Assembly: GCA_022828145.1 (NCBI GenBank)
Contig: JAJEJA010000047.1
Location: 1-64,000, forward strand
Direction: 5' to 3'
Source of the DNA: Candidatus Poribacteria bacterium
GTDB lineage: Bacteria; Poribacteria; WGA-4E; WGA-3G
Length of the DNA stretch: 64,000 bases
Made by a program: the position numbers and the translations under genes. A model generated the notes under the pieces. It did not search any database. It saw nothing but the letters and a program-made list of their open reading frames with translations, and was not told the origin of the DNA. Shown one piece after another: positions 48,246 through 56,905 of the stretch (positions are counted from its first letter, which is position 1; each line of letters starts with the position of its first letter).

Positions 48246-48645
48246 ATTTGTTCCTCACCAATTGAAATCCTTGTGTTTTAGGTCGTAAATACATACAGAA
48301 GCGAACTATCCTCATTCACAATAGAATAATAGCATAATTGTGTAATATATTCAAGAAGGTATGCTCTGTTGGGTGTGTAAAGTTATTGTCACTAAACATT
48401 CAATACCTTCACCAATAATAGACATTTTGTTAGATTATGCCTCTTTGTAGCACATTCTGTTAGATTGTGCCTGCGGAGGGCATAAACTGGAAGTGGACGC
48501 TACAATATTGCCCAAAAGAAGGTATTTTCAAGCCAAAGTCTTGATAGGTAGCAACTTGGGTTATTTTAACTTCATTAGGGACGATACGTTATGCGACGGT
48601 ATTTAATGTAATCGCCTGCAGCGAAAACGAACACTTCTTTTACAA
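48246..48645. other. Intergenic region with weak repeat traces
   Basis: GTAAAGTTATTGTCACTA (48377-48394) is also found at 62363 and 63049, each time beside other repeat units. About 48440-48515 holds a diverged palindrome resembling the TGTAGCACAAAC arms of 10476-10619. No gene is supported. Confidence 0.5.
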
Positions 48646-49599
48646 TCAATTTATTTGTTTGATTTGTCCCCACTGAATCGTTAGTTTGTCTATAGGAAAA
48701 ACACCAAGGGTTGTATCATGTATCCAATCCGGGAACCCATCGTTAATCGCGGAAAAACTCGTAAGATTCAAGACTTCATCAGTGGCAATAGTATACCGAA
48801 AAATATCGCTCTGCCCGAGCCCCTCATCTCCTGCAGCGTGAATAAGAACGTGCCGTGTTCCCATCCAGCAGACTAAGCTAATCATCCATCTTTCAGTAGA
48901 TGGTAACATGAACTCTTTGACTAAAATACCATCCGTGGAACGGATGACGACTTTGTCGTCTTTTCCATGCCTTGCTTCTATATACAGAAGGTGTTTTCCA
49001 TCTGGTGACCATTGTGGTGAAAAATAGCTTGAACCTACCTTGTGGACAAAACGACGAGGGTTTTTGCCGTTTGCATCCATAACATAGATAGCATCTTCAA
49101 AAGGATCTCTACGCGTAAAAATATAAGCGATTTTTTCACCATCAGGTGACCATGTCGGACTGGACGTATAATATAGCATGTTGTTGCGTGTAAGTTGTTG
49201 CACTCTACGTGTCTCAATGTCAATAGTATGGATACTTGTATAATTACCGCGAGTGCTTGTAAATGCTATGTGTTGACTATCGGGTGACCAAGCAGGATTT
49301 ACATCAATCCCTGTATAAGTAGTGAGTTTCTGCACTTGTGTTCCATCTATATTCATAATGAACAGATCTATATTCTGTTCATTCGTTACTCTCTCTTGTT
49401 CGCGTACAAAAGCAATATACTTCCCATTAGGAGACCAACGTGGTTCTGCATCATAGAGCGTATTATTTGTTAACCTTTGAATGTTGCTGCTATCATCGTC
49501 CATAATATAGATTTCCCAATTAGACATCCATACTATTTTTGCAGCGGCAAAAGGCACGAGAGAAAAGAAAAGTATTCCGAAAGTAATTAATGGACGCAT
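48646..49599 (-). CDS. Secreted TolB-like PD40 beta-propeller protein
   Basis: 317 residues with a signal peptide (about 1-20, AAAKIVW). Five or six PD40 repeats, each with a WSPDGxxIAF core (EPRWSPNGKYIAFV, PAWSPDSQHIAFTS, PTWSPDGEKIAYIF, PQWSPDGKHLLYI), predict a propeller like the C-terminal domain of TolB. The end DKLTIQWGQIKQIN shares the KLTxxW tag with two LamG proteins of the window. AAAGGAG precedes the start. Binding partners unknown. Confidence 0.88.
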   Translation of the reverse strand: MRPLITFGILFFSLVPFAAAKIVWMSNWEIYIMDDDSSNIQRLTNNTLYDAEPRWSPNGKYIAFVREQERVTNEQNIDLFIMNIDGTQVQKLTTYTGIDVNPAWSPDSQHIAFTSTRGNYTSIHTIDIETRRVQQLTRNNMLYYTSSPTWSPDGEKIAYIFTRRDPFEDAIYVMDANGKNPRRFVHKVGSSYFSPQWSPDGKHLLYIEARHGKDDKVVIRSTDGILVKEFMLPSTERWMISLVCWMGTRHVLIHAAGDEGLGQSDIFRYTIATDEVLNLTSFSAINDGFPDWIHDTTLGVFPIDKLTIQWGQIKQIN

Positions 49600-49789
49600 T
49601 GTCTTTCTCCTTTGGTTTTACAATGTTCTCTATATAATTATATATCACATAAGATTCAAATTCTTTAGTACTTTTTTCATTAAAATGGATAAACGTCACT
49701 AATTGAAAAAAAAAGCTAAAGAATTTCTTGTAAAAGCGATATAATTAATAAAGGGATATATACATTTTGAAAAATGGGGGTGAATCGGG

Positions 49790-50440
49790 ATGAAAATAAT
49801 CCACGGAAATCCATCTCACAGAGAACGATGTCCATTTAATATCGTTCCGAATGAACCGCTCTCCGCAGAAACATCTATAGATCAGTGTGTCTCTTGTGTG
49901 TGTCGCAACAACGCATACCTGAAGAGTCACTACGAAGATTTACAACAGATCGCTTTTTTGACCATTCTTGAAGAAACACCTAACTATAACCCAAACCATC
50001 CAAGCGGTGCGAGTTTCATTACCTTTATCAAGGCAAAGGTCTGTATACGCTTATGGCGCGAGCAAAGGAAACTATTGCAAGAGACACCTTTTCCGTATCA
50101 AGAATGCTCTGAAAATGAGAAGAATAATCCGTTAGAAGCAGAATTGCTCACACAAGCGTGTGCTATTGAGGATATGGCAGACAGTGTGATACAGCAAATT
50201 GAAGTCGATTTTTTACGAAAGTGTTTACCCAAACTCATTGAAAAACTTACCGAAAAAGAAAAACGGGTCATTCAAATGAAGTTCTTTAAGGAACATACCG
50301 GCGTGCAAATTGCAAAAGAACTCAACATATCCGAGGGACGTGTAACACAACTCACACAGAAAGCATTGGCAAAACTTGGTAAAGCATATCTCACGACACT
50401 CAAATGTAAGCAAGGAAACCCATATAGAGTAACGGAATAA
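49790..50440 (+). CDS. Sigma-70 family RNA polymerase sigma factor with N-terminal Cys cluster
   Basis: A 216-residue small sigma factor. Region 2 is seen in HYEDLQQIAFLTILEETPNY and the WREQR stretch; region 4 in LTEKEKRVIQMKFF, then TGVQIAKELNISEGRVTQLTQKAL, an HTH with the GRVTQL recognition helix. The first 45 residues are unusual and carry Cys residues in HRERCPFN and DQCVSCVCRNN, which might bind a metal or sense redox. No anti-sigma gene is adjacent. Start preceded by GGGGGTGAATCGGG. Regulon unknown; convergent with the selenoprotein genes. Confidence 0.88.
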   Translation: MKIIHGNPSHRERCPFNIVPNEPLSAETSIDQCVSCVCRNNAYLKSHYEDLQQIAFLTILEETPNYNPNHPSGASFITFIKAKVCIRLWREQRKLLQETPFPYQECSENEKNNPLEAELLTQACAIEDMADSVIQQIEVDFLRKCLPKLIEKLTEKEKRVIQMKFFKEHTGVQIAKELNISEGRVTQLTQKALAKLGKAYLTTLKCKQGNPYRVTE

Positions 50441-50578
50441 GTCGTTTTGTACCTGAAAATTATTCTGTTTCTTTATAGTCAACCTTAAAAATATCGGGGT
50501 ACTTCTTGGCACGGAGGGAAACCGTGAATTGTCCTACTACTAACGGATATATGTTAACGGATAAGAGTCTACTTGATT

Positions 50579-52165
50579 CTAAGTTTTGCTCTGTTTTACT
50601 GATATTATAGCGAGAAATGCATTGACATTCCCTTTTCCGCTGAACCAGGTACCGGTTGCACCAAGTTTAAAGACCTGTCCTCTGTCAAAATGATAACGGA
50701 TTGTTCCTTGGAGCCCCGAGGGGACATCCCAAACCCCAGCAACTGCTTCAGTAGGGATACCTTTGGTCGGCAGTTCTGTATTTTCATCAAATAGATCAAA
50801 CGAACCCCCCGATTTAGCATTTCCCATCTGTATTTCAATTACAAGTTCACCGCCTCCCTTTATTTGCGTAGTATCAATTTCAATGACATTATAATCTTGG
50901 TAGCCGTAACTTGGCGCACGAAGTATATCTAAGACTCTCTGTTCAAGCTGCCCATTTTTGAGAACGACTTTTGATACTGTCAGGAAAGGGTCTGTTGTGT
51001 TTTCATTGAAACCGGGGAATTTTGAATCTAAAGCATTGGTAAGAAAGGTCATATAACCGTCAACTTCAGGAATACGCTTTTTGTAGCAGTCATCAAAAAA
51101 ATCGTTGAGTGGTAGTTTTCCCATCACATCATATTCTGGTGCAATGACTAAGCAATCTACGGGTGAATCTTCTGTCCAACCCTCCATGATTGCTTGTGCA
51201 AGAGGATGCGTTTTATTGAAGACATCCGATTCGCTCTTAGGTCTCTTTGCCATGTATGCTTTCTTACGCGGGGTACGTTCTAATGCGACATTGGACACCC
51301 AAATGTTGATAAAGTTCTCATTCAAGAATTTGATCACTTGATCATCAGAGAGGACACCTGCCCTCAAACCTTTACCACTCCCTCAGCAAGCCTCATCTGC
51401 TAATGGTCCGTCAACGGAGATGACATGAATGAGTTTGCTCTGTTTTTCAGCCAGTTCAACGGATTGCTCAGGTCCTACCCAGTTGATCTGTTCCGATTTG
51501 TAAAACTGTCTGTTTAAGATTCGGGTTGCTTCGTCTTCGGTGATGTGTATTACATATTGGATGTCTTGAATATCCTCTTGTGTCCCTGCATGCAATTCCA
51601 TTCGCTGGATTAGACCTGCGTCTGTAATAGAATAAGGCGCGTCTTTGTCCTGTTTCCAATTCACATCAAAATTGACAGTGCCTTCTGGGACAGACATCTT
51701 GAAGAAAGCGATCTCTTCTTCAAGTCTGTCAATGATAAGATTCCCGATAAACTTGGATGGTGTGAACCATCCATCTGTGAGTTTATATTCTACATGGATA
51801 CGGAATTGTATATCAGCATATCTCTGATTACAAGCACGCAAACATGCCCACAAACCTTGGGAATCACCAGAGTCAAGGTGCATATCCAAATTTGGATTGG
51901 GATGTAATTGTTGGAACAACTTAATCACGCCGGTTTTTTCAATCTCCCAGCATTCACCGACTGAGACCGATTCTATCGGTATGAAAGCGTGAAATACAGA
52001 TAGCGGGTGGTTCTTTTCCGGTTCTGCGACGCGGAGATTTGCTAACGCCTCCCACTCTACATGGAAATTTGAGAGTGTATGTTCAATCGGTTTGATGTAT
52101 CCTTTCACAGATATGGTTTTAGCACCATCAATGAAAAGCGTGATCCTGTCTAATACTGTATTCAT
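50579..52165 (-). CDS. Selenoprotein 1: N-terminal novel domain plus Sec-containing thioredoxin-like domain
   Basis: One frame of 528 codons with a single in-frame TGA at 51383-51385 (codon 261) inside DEAC-U-GSGKGLRAGVLSD. The second half has no credible start of its own, and the frame continues without a shift. A SECIS-like hairpin follows (51350-51365). Residues about 1-255 form an unrecognised domain (SVGECWEIEK, WACLRAC). From 260 on, ACUGSGK, VIKFLNENFINIWV and GSPVDCLVIAPEYDVMG suit a thioredoxin fold whose active site is Cys-Sec; a beta-rich C-terminal domain ends in KGNVNAFLAIISV. The start overlaps the stop of selenoprotein 2 (ATGA), so they are coupled. SelA/B/C/D are not in the window. 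Confidence 0.85.
51350..51365 (-). promoter_or_regulatory. Bacterial SECIS hairpin of selenoprotein 1
   Basis: Beginning 18 bases after the TGA, the mRNA reads GAGGGC-AGGU-GUCCUC, a 6-bp stem (one G-U pair) with an AGGU loop. The GG of the loop falls 25-26 bases after the TGA, within the range of known bSECIS elements, and the loop resembles the GCAGGUCUGC loop of the fdhF SECIS. The stem also codes for LRAGVLS. Confidence 0.8.
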
Positions 52166-53379
52166 TCAATTTCCTTTACTGAAATGTTTAAAACCTGTTG
52201 CGAAGGTTGTTCAGGTGTGATGATGATGTTTGCCAATCCTAGTCGTTTTCCTGCTACAGATTCTTTGAGAAAGTATATATAAGCATCTACTTCGTCCTCA
52301 AACTCACCCAAACATTCAGGGAAATAATTATAGTCTATACTGCCCAGGACTTCAAACTCATGTGAGATAACCATACAATCAACGGGTGAGCCTTTCTTCC
52401 AACCTTTCATAATGGCTTTTGCAAGAGCGTGAGATGAGTCAAAAGTCATTCCTTCCCGTATGCGTCGTTTTGCAATCGGTTCTCGTAGACGCTGTGTCCG
52501 TCCTAATTCCGCGTTTGTGACCCACGTGTTGACAAAGTTATTGTTCAAGAATTCTATGATTTCATCATCGGAGAGTTCACCTGACCTCAGGCATTTGCCA
52601 GTCCCTCAGCATGACTCATCAAAGAGTGGTCCATCTACCGAAATGACGTGAATCGGTTTCTGTTGTGCGGGTGCTATCTCCAAGGCTTCCTCCAGTGATA
52701 CCCAGTCAATTCTCTGAAACTCATAGAAACACGATACGAGTGCGCGTTTGGCTTCTTCTTGCGTTATTGCTTTAATGAATTTGACATCCTGAGATGTTGT
52801 GTCAGTATAGATTTCCATTTGAGGACAATACCCTATTGCTGCAGCTGTGTGTTCATCCTCCTGTGTCCAACCAATGTCAAAGTTTAGTGTCGTTTGGGGA
52901 ACATGCAATTTGAAGGAGACAATTTTCTCCTGTAGTCGGTCAATCATCAGGTGTCCTGCAAATTGTGATGGTGTCAACCAACCACTGTTCAGGACGAATT
53001 GTCCATGTATTCGGAATAGAATCTCAACGTATTCTTCATTGTAAGCGCGCAAACATGCCCACATAGCACGACTCGGATCACCTGAATTTATGTGCAATTT
53101 CAGTTGTGGACAGGGAGAAAGCTGGCGCAGTAACGTTAAAGCACCTTCCTTCTGAATTTGCCAGCATTCACCAACTGAAACGGGTTCTGATGGCAGAAAA
53201 GATTGAAATACAGAAGCAGGATATTGCTTTTCTGGATGTGCAACCCGTATGTTCGCTAATTCGTCCCACTCTACATAGAAGTCTGATGAGTCGTATTCAA
53301 ATGGTGCAATGTAACCTTTGACAGATACTTCTGTGTCATCACTGAGTTGGATTGTAATTTTGTCGGACAATGTATGCAT
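52162..53379 (-). CDS. Selenoprotein 2: shorter paralog with Cys-Sec motif
   Basis: A single frame of 405 codons broken only by a TGA at 52606-52608 (codon 258) in DESC-U-GTGKCLRSGELSD. The N-terminal domain matches selenoprotein 1 (FxPxEPVSVGECWQI, MWACLRAYN). The thioredoxin-like half keeps EFLNNNFVNTWVTN and GSPVDCMVISHEFEVLG. It stops at about the point where the others enter their C-terminal beta-rich domain, so that domain is missing. A further Cys replaces Gly in GKC. AGGAG precedes the ATG, and the stop overlaps the selenoprotein 1 start. It lies 47 bases after the small exported protein gene, in the BlaR1 operon direction. Confidence 0.83.
52573..52588 (-). promoter_or_regulatory. 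Bacterial SECIS hairpin of selenoprotein 2
   Basis: Same distance from the TGA as the other two (18 bases). The RNA reads GAGGUC-AGGU-GAACUC: the pairs are kept except for one G-A mismatch, and the fifth pair changes from G-U to U-A, which looks like compensation. The AGGU loop is identical to that of the other copies. Confidence 0.75.
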
Positions 53380-53425
53380 TTCAACTCCTACGCCGTCATT
53401 CTAATCTATGATGATTGAATTGACT

Positions 53426-53938
53426 TTATTCGACATTTTCTAAATAGAGTTGCTGAAATTTTGAAACGACTCTGTTCGTCATTTTTTCTAAGTCTTTTTT
53501 TGAAAATAGATGCAAACCTGTATGTGATTTTTCAATCAATTTACTTGTTAGATTGTCTACGCGGTCCCAAATGGATGTTGCAATATCTGGTTTTAAAACG
53601 CTATTATCAAAGTAATCTATGTACTGCACACATGCAGCTATGTTACCTGTTTTCTGTTTGTTTTCACCTGCTCTTGCTTCTACAAGAACGAGTGATACTA
53701 CGTAAGATAAATCTGATTCGTACTCATAGACGATATCCACATTTTCGATTTTATTAAATGCCTCAAATAAGTATATTTTTACAGAGGACACAAGGTCGGT
53801 TTCCCCAGCAATATCAAGCAGAATTTTGATTTTCTTTGTTTCTTTAGAAGTTTCTTTTACGGGTATGCCTTCAATTGAGATTGTTATGAAACAGATGATT
53901 AAACTAACAACAAGAAATAGCATCAGTATTCGTTTCAT
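53426..53938 (-). CDS. Exported hypothetical protein in the BlaR1 operon
   Basis: About 170 residues from the ATG at 53938, which follows AAAGGAATC. A hydrophobic signal segment (MKRILMLFLVVSLIICFIT) is followed by a soluble domain with IKILLDIAGETDLVSSVKIYL, VDIVYEYESDLSYVVSLVLVEARAG and FSKKDLEKMTNRVV. No family recognised. It lies 45 bases after the BlaR1-TlpA gene and 47 before selenoprotein 2, so it is very likely part of the same transcript. A regulatory or redox partner role is a guess. Confidence 0.65.
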   Translation of the reverse strand: MKRILMLFLVVSLIICFITISIEGIPVKETSKETKKIKILLDIAGETDLVSSVKIYLFEAFNKIENVDIVYEYESDLSYVVSLVLVEARAGENKQKTGNIAACVQYIDYFDNSVLKPDIATSIWDRVDNLTSKLIEKSHTGLHLFSKKDLEKMTNRVVSKFQQLYLENVE

Positions 53939-53982
53939 AATGATTCCTTTTGTGAATTTAGTTGTTTTCAAATTCACTATGA

Positions 53983-56394
53983 CTATTGATTTTCGTTTTT
54001 CTGTTTAAGTAGTTCTACTATGTGTTCTTCTAACTGCTTACTTCTGTCATTGCGACTTATTAATCTACCATCTTTCGCTATGAGCCAGGAGGTAGGTATG
54101 CCGTTAATATGGTACTTTTTTACAAGTGGACTATTCCATTTTTCCCCGTTGTATATCTGATGCCAGTGAATATCATTCGCGTTAAGGTAATTACGTAGTC
54201 TGGTTTCATCTGTGTCGAGACTAACACCGATAATTTCAAGACCTTTATCTTGATAAGTATTGTAGATTCTTTTTATATTCGGCATTTCAGCGATGCAAGG
54301 ACGACTCCAAACTGCCCAAAAATACAGTAGCACAACTTTACCTCTATATTGATGGAGAGAGATGACTTTTCCATTAAGATCTTTTGTAGAAAAATCGGGT
54401 ACAATCTTACCTACCATATCTACCATAGGATCGGTTTTCTTCCGATATTCGTCTGCCTGTTCTGCATTACCAAGTTCCTGGTGGATTTCAGCAAGTCTGT
54501 TTAAAACGATGTAACTCTTGGGATACCGCTTCTCAAGTTTTTGAAAAAGTTGAAGTATTTTCTGGTGCTGATTTGCAGTTTCCAACATCTGAGACAGAAA
54601 CAGATGGTCATCAATGTCAGCCGGATTTACCGTCGATGCATAACGACTTATAAGTTCCTCAGCATCTTTGTCTCGTCCGACTTCAATATAAAGTCGAAGG
54701 AGTGTAAGATAGATGTAGTTGAAGGTACCATATTCTGGTAGTTTTTGAATGCCTGCTTCAAGTGCTGCGATTGTATCTTCAATAGAGTCATACATATCTT
54801 CAGGTGTTTTTTGCCACATCCCTGGTGAAGTATATATTTTGAAAGAGAAACCTAAGTTGATACATTCAAAAGATTGATCTGTATGATGTCGACAACGAGC
54901 AAGTGGAATTACATCTCCATAAATCTTCTGGTTTTCAAGCGTTGTAAATTGCAATTCTGGATGAAACTGATAACCGTAACTTACTGGCATCTTTGGGTCA
55001 GTGTTCGTATAATAAATCGGTTTGCCGCCTATTTTATCTGATGGACATAGTAGGATATTTGGGGCATCTATGTAGTTTGGATAAAGGTCTGAAAGCCAGT
55101 TCGGAAATCTACCATTTTCTTTTTGATAGGCTTGGATTGCTTTTCCAATCGTCTCCAGGTTATGCTTACAGATTTCAATGTTTCGCTGCTTCTGGATTTC
55201 ATTCGTGTCTCCTTCCTCAACAGCAGGTCTTGGCGGGAACAATTCAGGTGTTGATTGTAAACCGGAATTGCCTTGAAGTGCTTGATAGATTGGTTCTTCA
55301 GCGTTATCTGCTTTCGTCAATCGCATGACACTAATTGTCATGGCAGAACAGATAAGAATTAGCATTCCGATGCCAACGGTAACCTTCTTCAATGGGTAAC
55401 GATTTAAGTTATCAGACAGAATGGTTCTGAGTCGTCCTTCAATTTTTGAAGTGCTTGCCATTGTTACTGCTCCCTGTGAAAATGCAGCAACGGACTTTAC
55501 ATTTCTAACGATAGCAAGGAGATGTTGAGCATAAGCTGTTGATTGATAGCCTGAGTTTAGCACTTGATCATCACAGGCTTGCTCTGCCTCCATCCTCATA
55601 CGATGTGATGCAAACCATACAAATGGATTAAACCAATAGAATGCACATGTAATTCGTGCAATCGTCTGCATCAACCAATCCCAACGTTTGATATGTGCAG
55701 TTTCGTGAAGGATGATTGCTTGTAAACGTTCGGAATCCCAAGTGACTGCATCATTTGGTAGTAGAATCACAGGCCGTATAAAACCCCATACCATTGGAAT
55801 AGCAATTCTATTAGTAAGTCGTAACCTGACCTGATGATTCAATGTAGGTGGTAATTGATATATGGACGCATCAAAATCATCAGCGCGGATAGAGAAATAC
55901 CAGATAACACAAACTCCAATCAACAACCGGGTAAGAAAAAAACCGCTAACACACCACCATACTATACCTATCCAAGTTGTCCAACGGAACGTTTGAAATA
56001 CATTCTTGGTGTCATCTACCATCTCAGGTTGATTTTGGGTTGGTGTGATGTCAATTGGCGTAACTGATTCAGTAGATGTCTGGATCAAGTCAGCTGTGAT
56101 ATGTGTAGCCAATGGTTGATCGGCTTCTGCTGACAAATCTGTGTCATTTCCAACGATTGTTTGTGGTAAGACCCTTATTTCCCATTTTGGAAATATAGCG
56201 GAAAAGAGTGGAATGGTCAGAAATCCAATAATAGTCATACGCCAGACGAAACTCCGAATTGCTGCAGACTTTCGCCGTAAGAAAAATACAAATATACTAC
56301 CAAGAAGAAAAACAATAGAACTCTTTATTGAAATGTCAACAAGGAATCTTAGAAATTGGCTATCATATATTGTCTCGATAATTTGCATCATCAC
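53983..56394 (-). CDS. BlaR1-type M56 metalloprotease receptor fused to TPR and TlpA-like thioredoxin domain
   Basis: 803 residues. The first 350 form a BlaR1/MecR1-type membrane protease: several transmembrane segments, the zinc motif LHETAHIKRWDW (about residue 228) and the downstream EAEQACDDQVL. A further transmembrane segment follows near 355. Then comes a GspG-like module (NLETIGKAIQAYQKENGRFPNWLSDL, about 410-500), TPR-like helices, and a TlpA/thioredoxin domain at the end (GKIVPDFSTKDLNGKVI, then GIPTSWLIAKDG). The redox site is WSRPC, so the first Cys of WCxxC is Ser. The sensor part normally binds beta-lactams; here no penicillin-binding domain is present. GTG or ATG starts overlap the blaI stop. 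Confidence 0.88.
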   Translation of the reverse strand: MMMQIIETIYDSQFLRFLVDISIKSSIVFLLGSIFVFFLRRKSAAIRSFVWRMTIIGFLTIPLFSAIFPKWEIRVLPQTIVGNDTDLSAEADQPLATHITADLIQTSTESVTPIDITPTQNQPEMVDDTKNVFQTFRWTTWIGIVWWCVSGFFLTRLLIGVCVIWYFSIRADDFDASIYQLPPTLNHQVRLRLTNRIAIPMVWGFIRPVILLPNDAVTWDSERLQAIILHETAHIKRWDWLMQTIARITCAFYWFNPFVWFASHRMRMEAEQACDDQVLNSGYQSTAYAQHLLAIVRNVKSVAAFSQGAVTMASTSKIEGRLRTILSDNLNRYPLKKVTVGIGMLILICSAMTISVMRLTKADNAEEPIYQALQGNSGLQSTPELFPPRPAVEEGDTNEIQKQRNIEICKHNLETIGKAIQAYQKENGRFPNWLSDLYPNYIDAPNILLCPSDKIGGKPIYYTNTDPKMPVSYGYQFHPELQFTTLENQKIYGDVIPLARCRHHTDQSFECINLGFSFKIYTSPGMWQKTPEDMYDSIEDTIAALEAGIQKLPEYGTFNYIYLTLLRLYIEVGRDKDAEELISRYASTVNPADIDDHLFLSQMLETANQHQKILQLFQKLEKRYPKSYIVLNRLAEIHQELGNAEQADEYRKKTDPMVDMVGKIVPDFSTKDLNGKVISLHQYRGKVVLLYFWAVWSRPCIAEMPNIKRIYNTYQDKGLEIIGVSLDTDETRLRNYLNANDIHWHQIYNGEKWNSPLVKKYHINGIPTSWLIAKDGRLISRNDRSKQLEEHIVELLKQKNENQ

Positions 56395-56777
56395 AAGGTG
56401 TCTCCCTTTTTCGCATTTTCAATGAGTTGACTTAAACGGTCAAGTTCTTCATCAGATATGTCTACATCGGAAATCAAGGTCATGACCGTTTTCTCTATTG
56501 ATTTATCAAAAAACGTGTGAAAGATCTGTTTAAGCGCGAGAAGTCCTGCTTGCTGGCGTGGTTCAGTAGGTCGGTAGATATACCGTTTGCCATCTTTCTC
56601 ATGTGTTAGATGACCTTTTTCTTCTAAAATCCGCAGCAGTGCGCGAACCGTAGAGTAACTCGGTTCGTCCGGTAAGTCTTCAAGAACATCTGCAACTGAT
56701 ACCTGTCCGCGTTGATAAACAATATCCATTAGTTGCCGTTCTCTACGACTTAGTTTTGCTCCATGAAATTCTTCCAT
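56391..56777 (-). CDS. blaI: BlaI/MecI-type transcriptional repressor
   Basis: 128 residues of the penicillinase repressor family. The N-terminal winged helix contains LSRRERQLMDIVYQRGQVSVADVLEDL and EPSYSTVRALLRILEEKGHL, and the C-terminal dimerisation and cleavage region includes FFDKSIEKTVMTLI. BlaR1-type proteases inactivate such repressors by cutting this region. It overlaps the downstream BlaR1-like gene by 4 bases. Two palindromic operators lie at 56800-56858 around the promoter, so it should repress its own operon. The ATG follows GAGAGAA. Confidence 0.93.
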   Translation of the reverse strand: MEEFHGAKLSRRERQLMDIVYQRGQVSVADVLEDLPDEPSYSTVRALLRILEEKGHLTHEKDGKRYIYRPTEPRQQAGLLALKQIFHTFFDKSIEKTVMTLISDVDISDEELDRLSQLIENAKKGDTL

Positions 56778-56799
56778 GATATTCTCTCTTTTATTGAAA

Positions 56800-56858
56800 T
56801 GCTAATATTTTAGCACATAAAAAGACGTTTGTCAAGAAAAAATGCTAAAAATTTAGCA
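56800..56858 (-). promoter_or_regulatory. blaI operon promoter with two BlaI-type operators
   Basis: On the minus strand TTGACA (56830-56835) and TAAAAT (56807-56812) are 17 bases apart. Two palindromes of the form TGCTAA-N4-TTAGCA lie at 56800-56815, covering the -10 box, and at 56843-56858, just upstream of the -35 box. Their centres are 43 bases apart. This is the classic layout of a self-repressing promoter; BlaI or MecI operators in other bacteria are similar AT-rich palindromes. Confidence 0.8.
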
Positions 56859-56905
56859 TTAAAGTGTCTTTTAAAAGAGGCAAGACAGTTTGGGGTTTTC
56901 TAAAT

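Noticed and set aside
51383..52548. Four to six separate genes instead of selenoproteins (each half its own ORF)
   Set aside because: Second halves lack ATG starts and ribosome sites, follow in the same frame with no gap, conserve the residues right after TGA, and share a SECIS-like hairpin.
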